A stretch of 64,000 nt of DNA from Pseudomonas sp. MYb118. GTDB lineage: Bacteria; Pseudomonadota; Gammaproteobacteria; Pseudomonadales; Pseudomonadaceae. Both the position numbers and the translations under genes were made by a program. Positions 9,934-18,627 of this stretch are shown here, piece by piece (within the stretch, counting starts at the first letter, position 1; each line of letters begins with the position of its first letter). The stretch lies in contig NZ_JBFRXN010000002.1 of NCBI RefSeq assembly GCF_040947875.1, positions 2,480,001-2,544,000 of the forward strand, written 5' to 3'. The notes below the pieces were generated by a model. The model was not told the origin of the DNA. It worked only from the letters and a program-made list of their open reading frames with translations, and did no database searches.

Positions 9934-10422
9934 GTGTTCTCACTTCGTGTTCTGACCCTCGCATTGTTCATGGCGATCCTGGCATTGACCGGTTGCCAGA
10001 CCGCCCCGCAAAAAGGCCTGACCCCCGCCCAGGTCGCGGTACTCAAACAGCAGGGTTTCGAATTGACCGATGACGGCTGGGCCTTCGGCCTGTCCGGCAA
10101 GGTACTGTTCGGCAGCGATGTCGAAAGCCTCAACCCCCAGAGCAGCGAAATCGTCGAACGCATCGGCAAGGCGCTGCTGGGCGTGGGCATTGATCACGTG
10201 CGCATCGACGGCCACACCGATGCCTCCGGCAAGGAAGCCTACAACCAGCAACTGTCCGTGCGCCGGGCAAAAAGCGTGAGCAAGGTCCTGGCCGCGGTCG
10301 GCATGCCCGAACAGAACATCCAGCTGCAGGGCCTGGGCAGCAGCCAGCCGGTGGCCAGCAACGACACCGCGGCGGGGCGGACCGAGAATCGGCGGGTGTC
10401 GATTGTGGTCAGTGCGGATTAG
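9934..10422 (+). CDS. yfiB: YfiB, outer-membrane OmpA-like lipoprotein
   Basis: 162 residues from the GTG at 9934, which has AGGAG twelve bases upstream. An in-frame upstream start at 9871 lies inside yfiN and is unlikely. Signal peptide II with lipobox LTGC (Cys at about residue 21), then an OmpA/peptidoglycan-binding domain (IDGHTDASGKEAYNQQLSVR, and RTENRRVSIVV at the end). In the known system YfiB sequesters YfiR at the outer membrane and so frees YfiN. The stop overlaps the stop of the convergent LysR gene by 4 bases. Confidence 0.93.
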   Translation: MFSLRVLTLALFMAILALTGCQTAPQKGLTPAQVAVLKQQGFELTDDGWAFGLSGKVLFGSDVESLNPQSSEIVERIGKALLGVGIDHVRIDGHTDASGKEAYNQQLSVRRAKSVSKVLAAVGMPEQNIQLQGLGSSQPVASNDTAAGRTENRRVSIVVSAD

Positions 10423-11366
10423 TCGGCGAACGACATCTCTCGAACCTCGCCCATCAGCAGTCCCTGATTCTGTTCGGTGACTGCGCGGATGTAATCCCAC
10501 AACAGGGTAATCCGCTTGAGCTTCTTCAGGTCCTCGCGGCAGTACATCCAGAACTGCCGTGTGATGTTGATCTCCTCCGATAACACCGGAAGCAGGCGCG
10601 GGTCCTGTGCGGCCAGAAAGCAGGGCAATATCGCCAGCGAGCGCCCTTGCTGTGCGGCGACGAATTGCGCGATGACGCTGGTGCTGCGCAGGTTGGCGCT
10701 GGCGTTGGGCAGTACGTTGGCCAGGTACAGAAGCTCGGAGCTGAACGCCAGGTCGTCGACGTAACTGATGAACGAGTGCTTGCCCAGGTCGGCCGGGCGG
10801 CGGATGGGCGGGTGTTTGTCCAGGTAGTCCTGGGTGGCGTACAGCTGCAACTTGTAGTCGCACAGTTTGCAGCACACGTACGGCCCGTGTTCCGGGCGTT
10901 CCAGGGCGATGACGATGTCGGCCTCGCGCTTGGACAGGCTGATGAAGTGCGGCAGCGGCAGGATGTCCACCGAGATGGCCGGGTAGGCGTCGACGAAGTG
11001 GCTCAGCTGCGGGGTGATGAAAAAGCTGCCGAACCCTTCGGTGCAGCCCATGCGCACATGCCCGGACAGCGCCACGCCTGAGCCCGACACCTGCTCGCAG
11101 GCCATGTGCAGGGTGCTTTCGATGGCCTCGGCATAGGCGAGCAGGCGCTGGCCTTCGTTGGTGAGGACGAAGCCGCTGGTCCGCGACTTTTCGAACAGCA
11201 AGGTGCCCAGGGCGGTTTCCAGCGAGCTGATGCGCCGAGACACGGTGGTGTAGTCCACCGCCAGGCGCTTGGCGGCGGTGCTGGCTTTGCGGGTGCGGGC
11301 GACTTCGAGGAAAAACTTGAGGTCGTCCCAGTTCAGCGAACTCAGCGACGTGATGTTTTTTTGCAT
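10419..11366 (-). CDS. LysR-family regulator, probably of mmsAB
   Basis: 315 residues from the ATG at 11366; a GTG 42 bases upstream would add 14 residues. N-terminal winged HTH (LNWDDLKFFLEVARTRKAST, then AAKRLAVDYTTVSRRISSLE), then a periplasmic-binding-type effector domain. It is transcribed divergently from mmsA with 152 bp between the two starts, the standard LysR arrangement, so control of mmsA-mmsB is the likely role. P. aeruginosa mmsAB is instead controlled by the AraC-type MmsR, so the inducer here is unknown. Converges on yfiB with a 4-base overlap of the stops. Confidence 0.9.
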   Translation of the reverse strand: MQKNITSLSSLNWDDLKFFLEVARTRKASTAAKRLAVDYTTVSRRISSLETALGTLLFEKSRTSGFVLTNEGQRLLAYAEAIESTLHMACEQVSGSGVALSGHVRMGCTEGFGSFFITPQLSHFVDAYPAISVDILPLPHFISLSKREADIVIALERPEHGPYVCCKLCDYKLQLYATQDYLDKHPPIRRPADLGKHSFISYVDDLAFSSELLYLANVLPNASANLRSTSVIAQFVAAQQGRSLAILPCFLAAQDPRLLPVLSEEINITRQFWMYCREDLKKLKRITLLWDYIRAVTEQNQGLLMGEVREMSFAD

Positions 11367-11518
11367 GTTGGACCGGCTTTTATGTGCGTTCTTATTAGAA
11401 GTTTGCACATCTATACTCCAGAAACAGTCCGATCACCACATCGCGACACGCGCCTGATCCCAAGGCGACTTTTTCGCCAAGGCTCGCTCTCTCGACAAAA
11501 ACAATCCCGGAGACCAGC

Positions 11519-13045
11519 ATGAACGTATCGCTCACGCCCAACGAAACCACGGTGCACAAGGTCAAGCTGTTGATCGACGGCGAATGGGTCGAGTCCCAGT
11601 CCACCGAGTGGCACGACATCGTCAACCCGGCGACCCAACAAGTACTGGCCAAGGTGCCGTTCGCCACGGCGCAGGAAGTCGATGCCGCCATCAGCGCCGC
11701 CCATCGCGCCTTCCAGACCTGGAAACTGACGCCCATCGGCGCCCGCATGCGCATCATGCTCAAGCTGCAAGCGCTGATCCGCGAGCACTCCAAGCGCATC
11801 GCCGTGGTGCTCAGCAACGAACAGGGCAAGACCATCGCCGACGCTGAAGGCGATATTTTCCGTGGCCTGGAAGTGGTCGAACATGCCTGCTCGATCGGCA
11901 CCCTGCAAATGGGCGAGTTCGCCGAAAACGTCGCCGGTGGCGTCGACACCTACACCCTGCGCCAGCCAATCGGCGTGTGCGCCGGCATCACCCCGTTCAA
12001 CTTCCCGGCGATGATTCCGCTATGGATGTTCCCGATGGCCATCGCCTGCGGCAACACCTTCGTGCTCAAGCCGTCGGAGCAGGACCCGCTGTCGACCATG
12101 CTGCTGGTGGAACTGGCCATCGAGGCCGGCGTCCCGGCCGGCGTGCTCAACGTGGTGCACGGTGGCAAGGACGTGGTCGACGCGCTGTGCACCCACAAGG
12201 ACATCAAGGCGGTTTCCTTCGTCGGTTCGACCGCCGTCGGCACCCATGTGTACGACCTGGCCGGCAAACATGGCAAGCGCGTGCAGTCGATGATGGGCGC
12301 GAAGAACCACGCGGTGGTGCTGCCGGATGCCAACCGCGAGCAAGCGCTCAATGCGCTGGTCGGTGCCGGTTTCGGCGCGGCCGGGCAACGCTGCATGGCC
12401 ACCTCGGTGGTGGTGCTGGTGGGTGCGGCCAAGCAATGGCTGCCGGACCTCAAGGCGCTGGCGCAGAAACTCAAGGTCAATGCCGGCAGCGAGCCGGGCA
12501 CTGACGTCGGCCCGGTGATCTCGAAGAAGGCCAAGGCGCGGATTCTCGACCTGATCGAAAGCGGCATCAAGGAAGGCGCCAAGCTGGAGCTGGACGGTCG
12601 CGACATCAGCGTTCCGGGTTTCGAGCAGGGCAACTTTGTCGGCCCGACCCTGTTCTCGGGCGTGACCACCGACATGCAGATCTACACCCAGGAAATCTTC
12701 GGCCCGGTGCTGGCGGTGCTGGAAGTTGACACCCTCGACCAGGCCATTGCGCTGGTCAACGCCAACCCATTCGGCAACGGCACCGGCCTGTTCACCCAGA
12801 GCGGTGCGGCGGCGCGCAAATTCCAGAGCGAAATTGATGTCGGCCAGGTGGGGATCAACATCCCGATTCCAGTGCCGGTGCCGTTCTTCAGCTTCACCGG
12901 CTCCCGTGGTTCCAAGCTCGGTGACCTCGGCCCGTATGGCAAGCAGGTGGTGCAGTTCTACACTCAGACCAAGACCGTCACCAGCCGCTGGTTCGATGAC
13001 GACAGCGTCAATGATGGCGTGAACACCACCATCAACCTGCGTTAA
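11519..13045 (+). CDS. mmsA: Methylmalonate-semialdehyde dehydrogenase (CoA-acylating)
   Basis: 508 residues, aldehyde dehydrogenase superfamily. Catalytic Cys292 lies in GAAGQRCMATSVV. The NAD-binding and substrate signature PIGVCAGITPFNFPAMIPLW is at about residues 150-169, and the C-terminus IPIPVPVPFFSFTGSRGSK is typical of MmsA. It oxidises methylmalonate or malonate semialdehyde to propionyl-CoA or acetyl-CoA in valine, inositol and thymine catabolism. Starts at an ATG preceded by GGAGA. mmsB follows after 10 bases, so the two form an operon. Confidence 0.96.
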   Translation: MNVSLTPNETTVHKVKLLIDGEWVESQSTEWHDIVNPATQQVLAKVPFATAQEVDAAISAAHRAFQTWKLTPIGARMRIMLKLQALIREHSKRIAVVLSNEQGKTIADAEGDIFRGLEVVEHACSIGTLQMGEFAENVAGGVDTYTLRQPIGVCAGITPFNFPAMIPLWMFPMAIACGNTFVLKPSEQDPLSTMLLVELAIEAGVPAGVLNVVHGGKDVVDALCTHKDIKAVSFVGSTAVGTHVYDLAGKHGKRVQSMMGAKNHAVVLPDANREQALNALVGAGFGAAGQRCMATSVVVLVGAAKQWLPDLKALAQKLKVNAGSEPGTDVGPVISKKAKARILDLIESGIKEGAKLELDGRDISVPGFEQGNFVGPTLFSGVTTDMQIYTQEIFGPVLAVLEVDTLDQAIALVNANPFGNGTGLFTQSGAAARKFQSEIDVGQVGINIPIPVPVPFFSFTGSRGSKLGDLGPYGKQVVQFYTQTKTVTSRWFDDDSVNDGVNTTINLR

Positions 13046-13055
13046 GGAGCCGGAC

Positions 13056-13943
13056 ATGAAAATTGCTTTTATCGGCTTGGGCAACATGGGCGCGCCAATG
13101 GCGCGCAACCTGATCAAGGCGGGGCATTCGCTGCGTCTGGTCGACCTGAACAAGGCCGTGCTGGCCGAGCTTGAACAACTGGGCGGCAGCATCAGCGCGA
13201 CGGCCCGTGAAGCGGCGCAGGGCGCAGAACTGGTGATCACCATGCTGCCCGCCGCCGTGCATGTGCGCAGCGTGTGGCTGGGCGAAGACGGCGTGCTGGC
13301 CGGGATCGGCCAGGGCGTACCGGCGGTGGATTGCAGCACCATCAATCCGCAGACGGCTCGCGATGTGGCAGCGGCGGCGGCCAAGCAGGGTGTGGCCATG
13401 GCAGACGCGCCGGTCTCCGGCGGTACGGGCGGCGCAGTGGCGGGCACGTTGACCTTCATGGTTGGCGCGACGGCAGAACTGTTCGCCACCCTGCAACCGG
13501 TGCTGGCGCAGATGGGCCGCAACATCGTGCATTGCGGCGAAGTCGGCACCGGCCAGATCGCCAAGATCTGCAACAACCTGCTGCTGGGGATTTCCATGGT
13601 CGGCGTCAGCGAAGCCATGGCACTGGGCGATGCGTTGGGGATCGACACCGGTGTGCTGGCCGGCATCATCAACAGCTCCACCGGGCGCTGCTGGAGTTCG
13701 GAAATGTACAACCCGTGGCCGGGCATCGTCGAAACGGCGCCGGCGTCGCGCGGTTACACCGGTGGTTTTGGGGCTGAGTTGATGCTCAAGGACCTGGGGC
13801 TGGCCACGGAAGCGGCGCGTCAGGCGCATCAGCCGGTGGTGCTCGGTGCGGTGGCGCAGCAGATGTACCAGGCGATGAGCCAGCGCGGGGAAGGGGGCAA
13901 GGACTTCTCGGCGATCATCAACAGCTATCGCAAGCCGCAATGA
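13056..13943 (+). CDS. mmsB: 3-hydroxyisobutyrate dehydrogenase
   Basis: 295 residues. The Rossmann motif IGLGNMGAPMARNLIKAGH starts at residue 6 and the substrate signature DAPVSGGTGGA is near residue 120; the catalytic lysine lies in the GQIAKICNNLLL segment near residue 170. It oxidises 3-hydroxyisobutyrate to methylmalonate semialdehyde, the substrate of the upstream MmsA. Ten bases separate it from mmsA, with AAGGAG before the ATG. A hairpin with a T-run at 13998 ends the operon. Confidence 0.96.
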   Translation: MKIAFIGLGNMGAPMARNLIKAGHSLRLVDLNKAVLAELEQLGGSISATAREAAQGAELVITMLPAAVHVRSVWLGEDGVLAGIGQGVPAVDCSTINPQTARDVAAAAAKQGVAMADAPVSGGTGGAVAGTLTFMVGATAELFATLQPVLAQMGRNIVHCGEVGTGQIAKICNNLLLGISMVGVSEAMALGDALGIDTGVLAGIINSSTGRCWSSEMYNPWPGIVETAPASRGYTGGFGAELMLKDLGLATEAARQAHQPVVLGAVAQQMYQAMSQRGEGGKDFSAIINSYRKPQ

Positions 13944-13997
13944 TGCTGTGTGGCTGACGCACTCCTCCAATTCAATTGCACATTGAATTGTTATTTA

Positions 13998-14033
13998 CCG
14001 GGAAATCACATCGCGTGATCTCCCGGTTTTTTT
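13998..14033 (+). terminator. Rho-independent terminator after mmsAB
   Basis: Inverted repeat CCGGGAAATCAC / GTGATCTCCCGG with one mismatch and a 5-base loop (ATCGC), followed by seven T. It sits 55 bases after the mmsB stop and immediately before the end of the convergent cupin gene. Confidence 0.85.
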
Positions 14034-14036
14034 GCA

Positions 14037-14387
14037 TCAGGCAAACACGAAATACTTGCGTACGGTCTCCACCACTTCCCAGGTGCCTTTCATGCCTGGT
14101 TCGATGACAAAAATATCACCGGCACGCAGGTGGATCGGCTCCTTGCCTTCCGGGGTGATGATGCAGTAACCCTCGCGGAAGTCGCAGTATTCCCACTTCA
14201 CGTATTCCACGTACCACTTGCCGGGTGTGCAGATCCAGGTGCCCATGATCTTGCTGCCGTCTTCGCTGGTGTAGGCATTGAGGTTGACAGTGTGCGGGTC
14301 GCCTTCGAGTTTTTCCCATTTGCAGGCGTCCAGCACGGGCAGCGGGTGGGTGTCGCGAAGAACGGTAATCGGTGCGTTTGCGGTCAT
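14037..14387 (-). CDS. Small cupin-domain protein (DUF861-like)
   Basis: 116 residues from the ATG at 14387, chosen because TGGAGT precedes it; an upstream extension is encoded by unrelated sequence. Single beta-barrel cupin: residues PGKWYVEYVKWEYCDFREGY and HLRAGDIFVIEPGMKGTWEV match the cupin_3/DUF861 pattern seen in ureidoglycine aminohydrolase-like and sugar-binding proteins. The Glu/Asp-rich substitutions at the usual metal-binding His positions make enzymatic activity uncertain. No operon partner: mmsB converges and the aroP gene is over 400 bp away. Confidence 0.75.
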   Translation of the reverse strand: MTANAPITVLRDTHPLPVLDACKWEKLEGDPHTVNLNAYTSEDGSKIMGTWICTPGKWYVEYVKWEYCDFREGYCIITPEGKEPIHLRAGDIFVIEPGMKGTWEVVETVRKYFVFA

Positions 14388-14521
14388 GATGACTCCAGGC
14401 AGGTGATCAGAGCTGAAGACGCATCCTGCCGGGCCCGACGTGGGCCGAGTTGTCTGTGCTCGACATTGGAATGTCCAGAAACGCTCGCGTGCGCATGATC
14501 CCACAGGGGAGTGTGATCAAC

Positions 14522-14741
14522 TGTAGGAGCGAGCTTGCTCGCGATGGAGGCCCAGGCGCCGCGGGATGTCAGGTGTCCCGCGTCATCGTTGACGACCATC
14601 GCGAGCAAGCTCGCTCCTACAGGGGGGAATGCGGGCAACTGTAGGAGCGAGCCTGCTCGCGATGGAGGCCCAGGCACTGCGGGGTTTCAGGTGTCCAGCG
14701 TCATCGTTGGCGATCATCGCGAGCAGGCTCGCTCCCACAGG
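14522..14741. repeat. Two REPINs (four REP palindromes)
   Basis: Two pairs of oppositely oriented REPs: 14522-14547 with 14597-14622, and 14640-14666 with 14715-14741. Each pair reads TGTAGGAGCGAGC[T/C]TGCTCGCGATGG, about 50 bases of spacer, then the reverse complement. This is the form of mobile REPIN hairpins in Pseudomonas. Together with the aroP terminator they fill the 423 bp between the cupin and aroP; no gene is seen in it. Confidence 0.9.
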
Positions 14742-14763
14742 AAATCGCAGGGGGCGCATGCAT

Positions 14764-14796
14764 AAAAAAGCCCCGGCATTCTGGGAATGCCGGGGC
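14764..14796 (-). terminator. Terminator of the aroP-type permease gene
   Basis: Perfect 11-bp stem GCCCCGGCATT / AATGCCGGGGC at 14770-14796 with an A-run at 14764-14769, which is a T-run on the minus strand, 15 bases after the permease stop. Confidence 0.85.
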
Positions 14797-14810
14797 CATT
14801 TTCTGTTGGG

Positions 14811-16208
14811 TTACTGGGCGACAGGCACGTGTCGCGCCATGCGCAACCGGTAGCAGACGTAGATCAGCCCCACCCACACCGGGATCGCGTACACCGAGGC
14901 ACGTACCGGCGGGATCATCCAGATGACGCAGATGATCACGGCCATGAAGGCCAGGCACAGGTAGTTGGTGTACGGCGACCAGAACGCCTTGAAGCCCGGG
15001 ACCACGCCGCGCTGGGTCATGGCCTTGCGGAATTTCAGGTGCGTCAGGCTGATCAGCGCCCAGTTGATCATCAACGAGGCAACCACCAGGGCGAACAGCA
15101 GTTCCAGCGCTTCATGGGGCGCCACGTAGTTGACCAGCACGGCGAGCATGGTGATCAGCGCCGACACGCCCAGCGCCAGCAGCGGCACGCCTTGCTTGTT
15201 CAGCTTCATCAGCTTTTTGGGCGCATCACCCTGTTCGGCCAGGCCGTAGAGCATGCGGCTGTTGCAGTACACGCCGCTGTTGTACACCGACAGCGCGGCG
15301 GTGAGCACCACGAAGTTGAGGATGTGCGCGGCGGTGTCGCTGCCGATCAGGGCGAAGATCTGCACGAACGGGCTGCCGCTGTAGGCATCGCCCGAGGCGC
15401 CCAGGGTTTCCAGCAATTGGTCCCACGGGTACAGCGACAGCAGCACGGTGAGGGCGCCGACGTAGAAGATCAGCACCCGATACACCACCTGGTTGATCGC
15501 CTTGGGAATCACTTTGCGTGGTTCGCTGGCCTCGGCGGCGGTAATGCCGACCAGCTCCAAGCCACCGAACGAGAACATGATGAAGGCCATCGCCATCAAC
15601 AGACCGTTGGTGCCGTTGGGGAAGAAGCCGCCATGGCTCCACAGGTTGCTCACCGACGCTTGCGGGCCGCCGGTGCCGCTGAACAGCATGTAGCAGCCCA
15701 GGGCGATCATGCCGATGATGGCCACCACCTTGATGATGGCGAACCAGAACTCCATCTCGCCGAAGACTTTGACGTTCATGCAGTTGATCAGGTTGACCAG
15801 CACGAAGAACACCGCCGCGCTGACCCAGGTCGGCACTTCCGGCCACCAGAATTGCACGTACTTGCCGACAGCCGTCAGCTCGGCCATGCCCACCAGCACG
15901 TACAGCACCCAGTAGTTCCAGCCGGACAGAAAGCCGGCAAAGCCGCCCCAGTAGTTGTGGGCGAAGTGGCTGAACGAGCCGGCCACTGGCTCTTCGACGA
16001 TCATTTCGCCCAGTTGGCGCATGATCAGGAACGCAATGAAACCGGCAATCGCATAGCCGAGGATCATCGACGGCCCGGCGGACTTGAGTACGCCGGCAGA
16101 GCCCAGGAACAGCCCCGTGCCAATCGCACCGCCCAATGCGATCAGTTGAATGTGTCGATTCTTCAACCCCCGCTTCAGCGTTGCCTGTTGCAAAATTTCA
16201 TCCGCCAT
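14811..16208 (-). CDS. aroP: AroP-type aromatic amino acid permease (APC family)
   Basis: 465 residues, about 12 TM helices. The N-terminal LKRGLKNRHIQLIALGGAIG and the segments MRQLGEMIVEEPVAGSFSHF, NVKVFGEMEFWFAIIKV and SFGGLELVGITAAEA closely resemble E. coli AroP/PheP as I know them. Proton-driven uptake of phenylalanine, tyrosine or tryptophan is the expected activity, but substrate choice within this subfamily cannot be read from sequence alone. Start ATG preceded by AAGGGA. Monocistronic, with its own terminator. A LysR gene lies 80 bp upstream on the same strand. Confidence 0.85.
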   Translation of the reverse strand: MADEILQQATLKRGLKNRHIQLIALGGAIGTGLFLGSAGVLKSAGPSMILGYAIAGFIAFLIMRQLGEMIVEEPVAGSFSHFAHNYWGGFAGFLSGWNYWVLYVLVGMAELTAVGKYVQFWWPEVPTWVSAAVFFVLVNLINCMNVKVFGEMEFWFAIIKVVAIIGMIALGCYMLFSGTGGPQASVSNLWSHGGFFPNGTNGLLMAMAFIMFSFGGLELVGITAAEASEPRKVIPKAINQVVYRVLIFYVGALTVLLSLYPWDQLLETLGASGDAYSGSPFVQIFALIGSDTAAHILNFVVLTAALSVYNSGVYCNSRMLYGLAEQGDAPKKLMKLNKQGVPLLALGVSALITMLAVLVNYVAPHEALELLFALVVASLMINWALISLTHLKFRKAMTQRGVVPGFKAFWSPYTNYLCLAFMAVIICVIWMIPPVRASVYAIPVWVGLIYVCYRLRMARHVPVAQ

Positions 16209-16288
16209 CGCGTTCCCTTCTGGTTGTTGTGGCCAGGCCTGATTTGAAAGCGCAGATATTACCCCTCGTAGCCTGTTTGTAATACTGA

Positions 16289-17185
16289 TCAGGGTGCAAG
16301 GTTTGTGCTGCGCAATGCTTCGAGCAAGGCCTTGGCGTAACCGGGCAGGCCGTCGAACGAGCGGGCGCAGAGCAACAGTTTGCGTTGTGCCCAGTCTTCC
16401 TTGAGGGCGACACGCTTGAACGGCAGGTCGATGCCTCGGCGTTCGATGGCCACCTGCGGCACGATGGCCAGGCCCGCACCGCGCGCGACCATGCGCATCA
16501 CTCCGTCAAACCCTTCGGCGCGAATGCGCAGCGACAGCCGCGCTCCGGCATGCAACGCCTGTTCTTCGAGGTACACCGCCAAGGCGCTGTTGGCGCTCAG
16601 GCCGACGTAATCGTGGGGCAGGGTGTCGCTGAAGGTGGGCGATGCGGCGTGCGCCAGCGGATGGTCCAGCGGCATGATCAGCACCAGCGGGTCATCGCGA
16701 AACGCCAGGGTGTCCAGGCCATGGGTGTCGACCGCGTCGGAGACGATGCCAAGGTCCGCCGCGCCCTGGCGCAGGGCATGGATGATGCGCAGGCTGGGCA
16801 TCTCCTGCAGGTCGATGTCGAGGTTGGGGTGGTGGCAGAGAAAATCCGCCAGCACTTCCGGCAGGTGTTCGGTGATCGCCGCGGTGTTGCACAACAGGCG
16901 CACCTGGCCTTTGACGCCCTTGGCGTATTCGGCCAGGTCCTGTTGCATGCGTTCGGCGTGTTGCAGCAGCAGGCGGGCGTGATGCGCCAGGGCCTTGCCC
17001 GCTGGCGTCGGCGTGACACCGCGGCGGCCGCGTTCGAGGAAGTCGATGCCCAGCGAGGATTCCATGGCGCGGATTCGCGCACTGGCAGCGGCCAGCGACA
17101 AATGACTGCGCACGGCGCCGGCGGTGATGTTGCCGGTGTCGAGGATGTTCAGGTAGAGGCGCAGGTCGGTTAGGTCGAAGTGCAT
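16289..17185 (-). CDS. LysR-family transcriptional regulator
   Basis: 298 residues. N-terminal HTH (FDLTDLRLYLNILDTGNITA, SHLSLAAASARIRAMESSLG), then a LysR substrate-binding domain. Divergent from the TauE/SafE permease gene, with about 200 bp and a REP pair between them, so regulation of that permease is the simplest guess. aroP lies downstream on the same strand. No clear ribosome site precedes the ATG. Target and ligand are not known from sequence. Confidence 0.88.
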   Translation of the reverse strand: MHFDLTDLRLYLNILDTGNITAGAVRSHLSLAAASARIRAMESSLGIDFLERGRRGVTPTPAGKALAHHARLLLQHAERMQQDLAEYAKGVKGQVRLLCNTAAITEHLPEVLADFLCHHPNLDIDLQEMPSLRIIHALRQGAADLGIVSDAVDTHGLDTLAFRDDPLVLIMPLDHPLAHAASPTFSDTLPHDYVGLSANSALAVYLEEQALHAGARLSLRIRAEGFDGVMRMVARGAGLAIVPQVAIERRGIDLPFKRVALKEDWAQRKLLLCARSFDGLPGYAKALLEALRSTNLAP

Positions 17186-17220
17186 GGGGGTAGCCCGGGG
17201 TGATGTGTTGTTTGGGCGGG

Positions 17221-17294
17221 CCTCATCGCGGGCAAGCCCGCTCCCACAGAGATCGCCACCGGCCCCTGTAGGAGCGAGCTTGCTCGCGATGAGG
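17221..17294. repeat. REP pair, tail-to-tail
   Basis: CATCGCGGGCAAGCCCGCTC (17224 on) and GGAGCGAGCTTGCTCGCGAT (to 17294) facing each other with a short spacer, between the divergent LysR and TauE/SafE genes. Confidence 0.85.
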
Positions 17295-17394
17295 CAATCA
17301 GCACCGCTGAAATTCCAGAGCCTCTACCAAAACAAGAGGCACCCTCAGTATATGGCAGATTTCCATCCAGCCAATCCAGGCTCAGGATAGCCCC

Positions 17395-18159
17395 ATGAAC
17401 ACACTCCTCGCGTACTACCAGAACCTCGGCCTGGCCCTGTCCCTGATGGTCATCGCCACCTTCCTGCTGGCCGGCATGATCAAGGGCGTCATCGGCCTCG
17501 GCCTGCCCACCATCGCCATGGGCTTGCTCGGCCTGGCTATGGCGCCATCGCAGGCTGCGGCGCTGCTGATCATCCCGGCGACGCTGACCAACGTCTGGCA
17601 ACTGGCGTTCGGTGGGCATCTGCCGGCACTGGTCAAGCGGTTGTGGCCGATGCTGCTGGCGATCTTCCTCGGCACCGGCGTCGGCACCCTGTGGATCGGC
17701 ATGGCGGGCGGGCATTGGGTGGTGCGTGGGCTGGGCGCGGCGTTGCTGCTCTACGCGTTGAGCGGACTGTTCCTGCCGACCCTGCGTGTCGGCGGTCCGA
17801 CCGAACGCTGGCTCGGCCCGCTGTGCGGGGTCATCACCGGCGTGATCACCTCGGCCACCGGCGTGTTCGTGATCCCGGCGGTGCCCTACCTGCAAGCGTT
17901 AGGCTTGAACAAGGACGAACTGGTGCAGGCGCTGGGCCTGTCGTTCACCGTGTCGACCCTGGCCCTCGCCGCCGGCCTGTTGTGGCGTGATGCGCTGGGC
18001 GGCGGCGAGTTGGGGGCGTCAGTGCTGGCGCTGATCCCGGCGGTGCTGGGCATGTTGCTCGGGCAGTGGCTGCGCCAGCGAATCAGCGCGCCACTGTTCA
18101 AGCGGGTGTTCTTCATCGGCCTGGGCGTACTCGGTGGCCACCTGCTGATCAGCGGGTAG
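17395..18159 (+). CDS. TauE/SafE-family membrane permease
   Basis: 254 residues, about eight TM helices. The family features are MIKGVIGLGLPTIAMGLLGL near residues 28-47 and its repeat GVITGVITSATGVFVIPAVP near residue 145, the duplicated signature of TauE/SafE (DUF81) anion exporters for sulfite, sulfoacetate or related organic anions. Substrate unknown. Its 3' end overlaps by 11 bases that of the convergent ABM gene. A divergent LysR regulator is the likely controller. Confidence 0.88.
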   Translation: MNTLLAYYQNLGLALSLMVIATFLLAGMIKGVIGLGLPTIAMGLLGLAMAPSQAAALLIIPATLTNVWQLAFGGHLPALVKRLWPMLLAIFLGTGVGTLWIGMAGGHWVVRGLGAALLLYALSGLFLPTLRVGGPTERWLGPLCGVITGVITSATGVFVIPAVPYLQALGLNKDELVQALGLSFTVSTLALAAGLLWRDALGGGELGASVLALIPAVLGMLLGQWLRQRISAPLFKRVFFIGLGVLGGHLLISG

Positions 18160-18463
18160 CGGACGACGGGCTGAGCATGTCGATGGCGCGGATGTCGAAA
18201 TCGCGCTCCAGGTATTCCTCGCGCTTGGCCAGAAATTCCTTCATGTGCGGCAGGTTGGAATGCACGTCGAGGTGCGCCTGGGACTGCCAGATCTCGTAGA
18301 AGATGAACAGCGTCGGGTCCTGCTTGTCGCGCAGCATGTGGTACTCGATGCAGCCAGGTTCGGCGCGACTGGCTTCCACATAGCCCCGGAAGAATGCTTC
18401 GAAAGCGTCGGCTTTTTCCGGACGGGTCTTGGCGTGCAGGATGAAGCCTTGCATGTCACTCAT
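18149..18463 (-). CDS. ABM-domain monooxygenase, YgiN-like putative quinol monooxygenase
   Basis: 104 residues from the ATG at 18463, which has AGGAGA upstream; the longer open frame has no such site. One antibiotic-biosynthesis-monooxygenase dimeric alpha-beta barrel domain: EPGCIEYHMLRDKQDPTLFI, EIWQSQAHLDVHSNLPHMKE. The divergent neighbour is mdaB. In E. coli mdaB and ygiN are adjacent and act on menaquinone/menadione redox cycling, which supports the YgiN-like reading. Confidence 0.82.
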   Translation of the reverse strand: MSDMQGFILHAKTRPEKADAFEAFFRGYVEASRAEPGCIEYHMLRDKQDPTLFIFYEIWQSQAHLDVHSNLPHMKEFLAKREEYLERDFDIRAIDMLSPSSATR

Positions 18464-18627
18464 CAAACGTCTCCTCAAGTTCAGAATGGGCGCCAGTCTA
18501 TGGCAACAATGCGTGGTTGATTCGTGCGTATAGGTCAAATGAGTTTTGTGAGCCCAAGGCTTATTCCGCGCGAGGCGGATCGTTAATCTGCCGCCATTCC
18601 AATTTCTGACCCTTTGCGAGATCACCC

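Noticed and set aside
14786..16247. Plus-strand open frame across the AroP gene
   Set aside because: His/Gln-rich shadow; the minus strand encodes a clear 12-TM APC permease with terminator and ribosome site.
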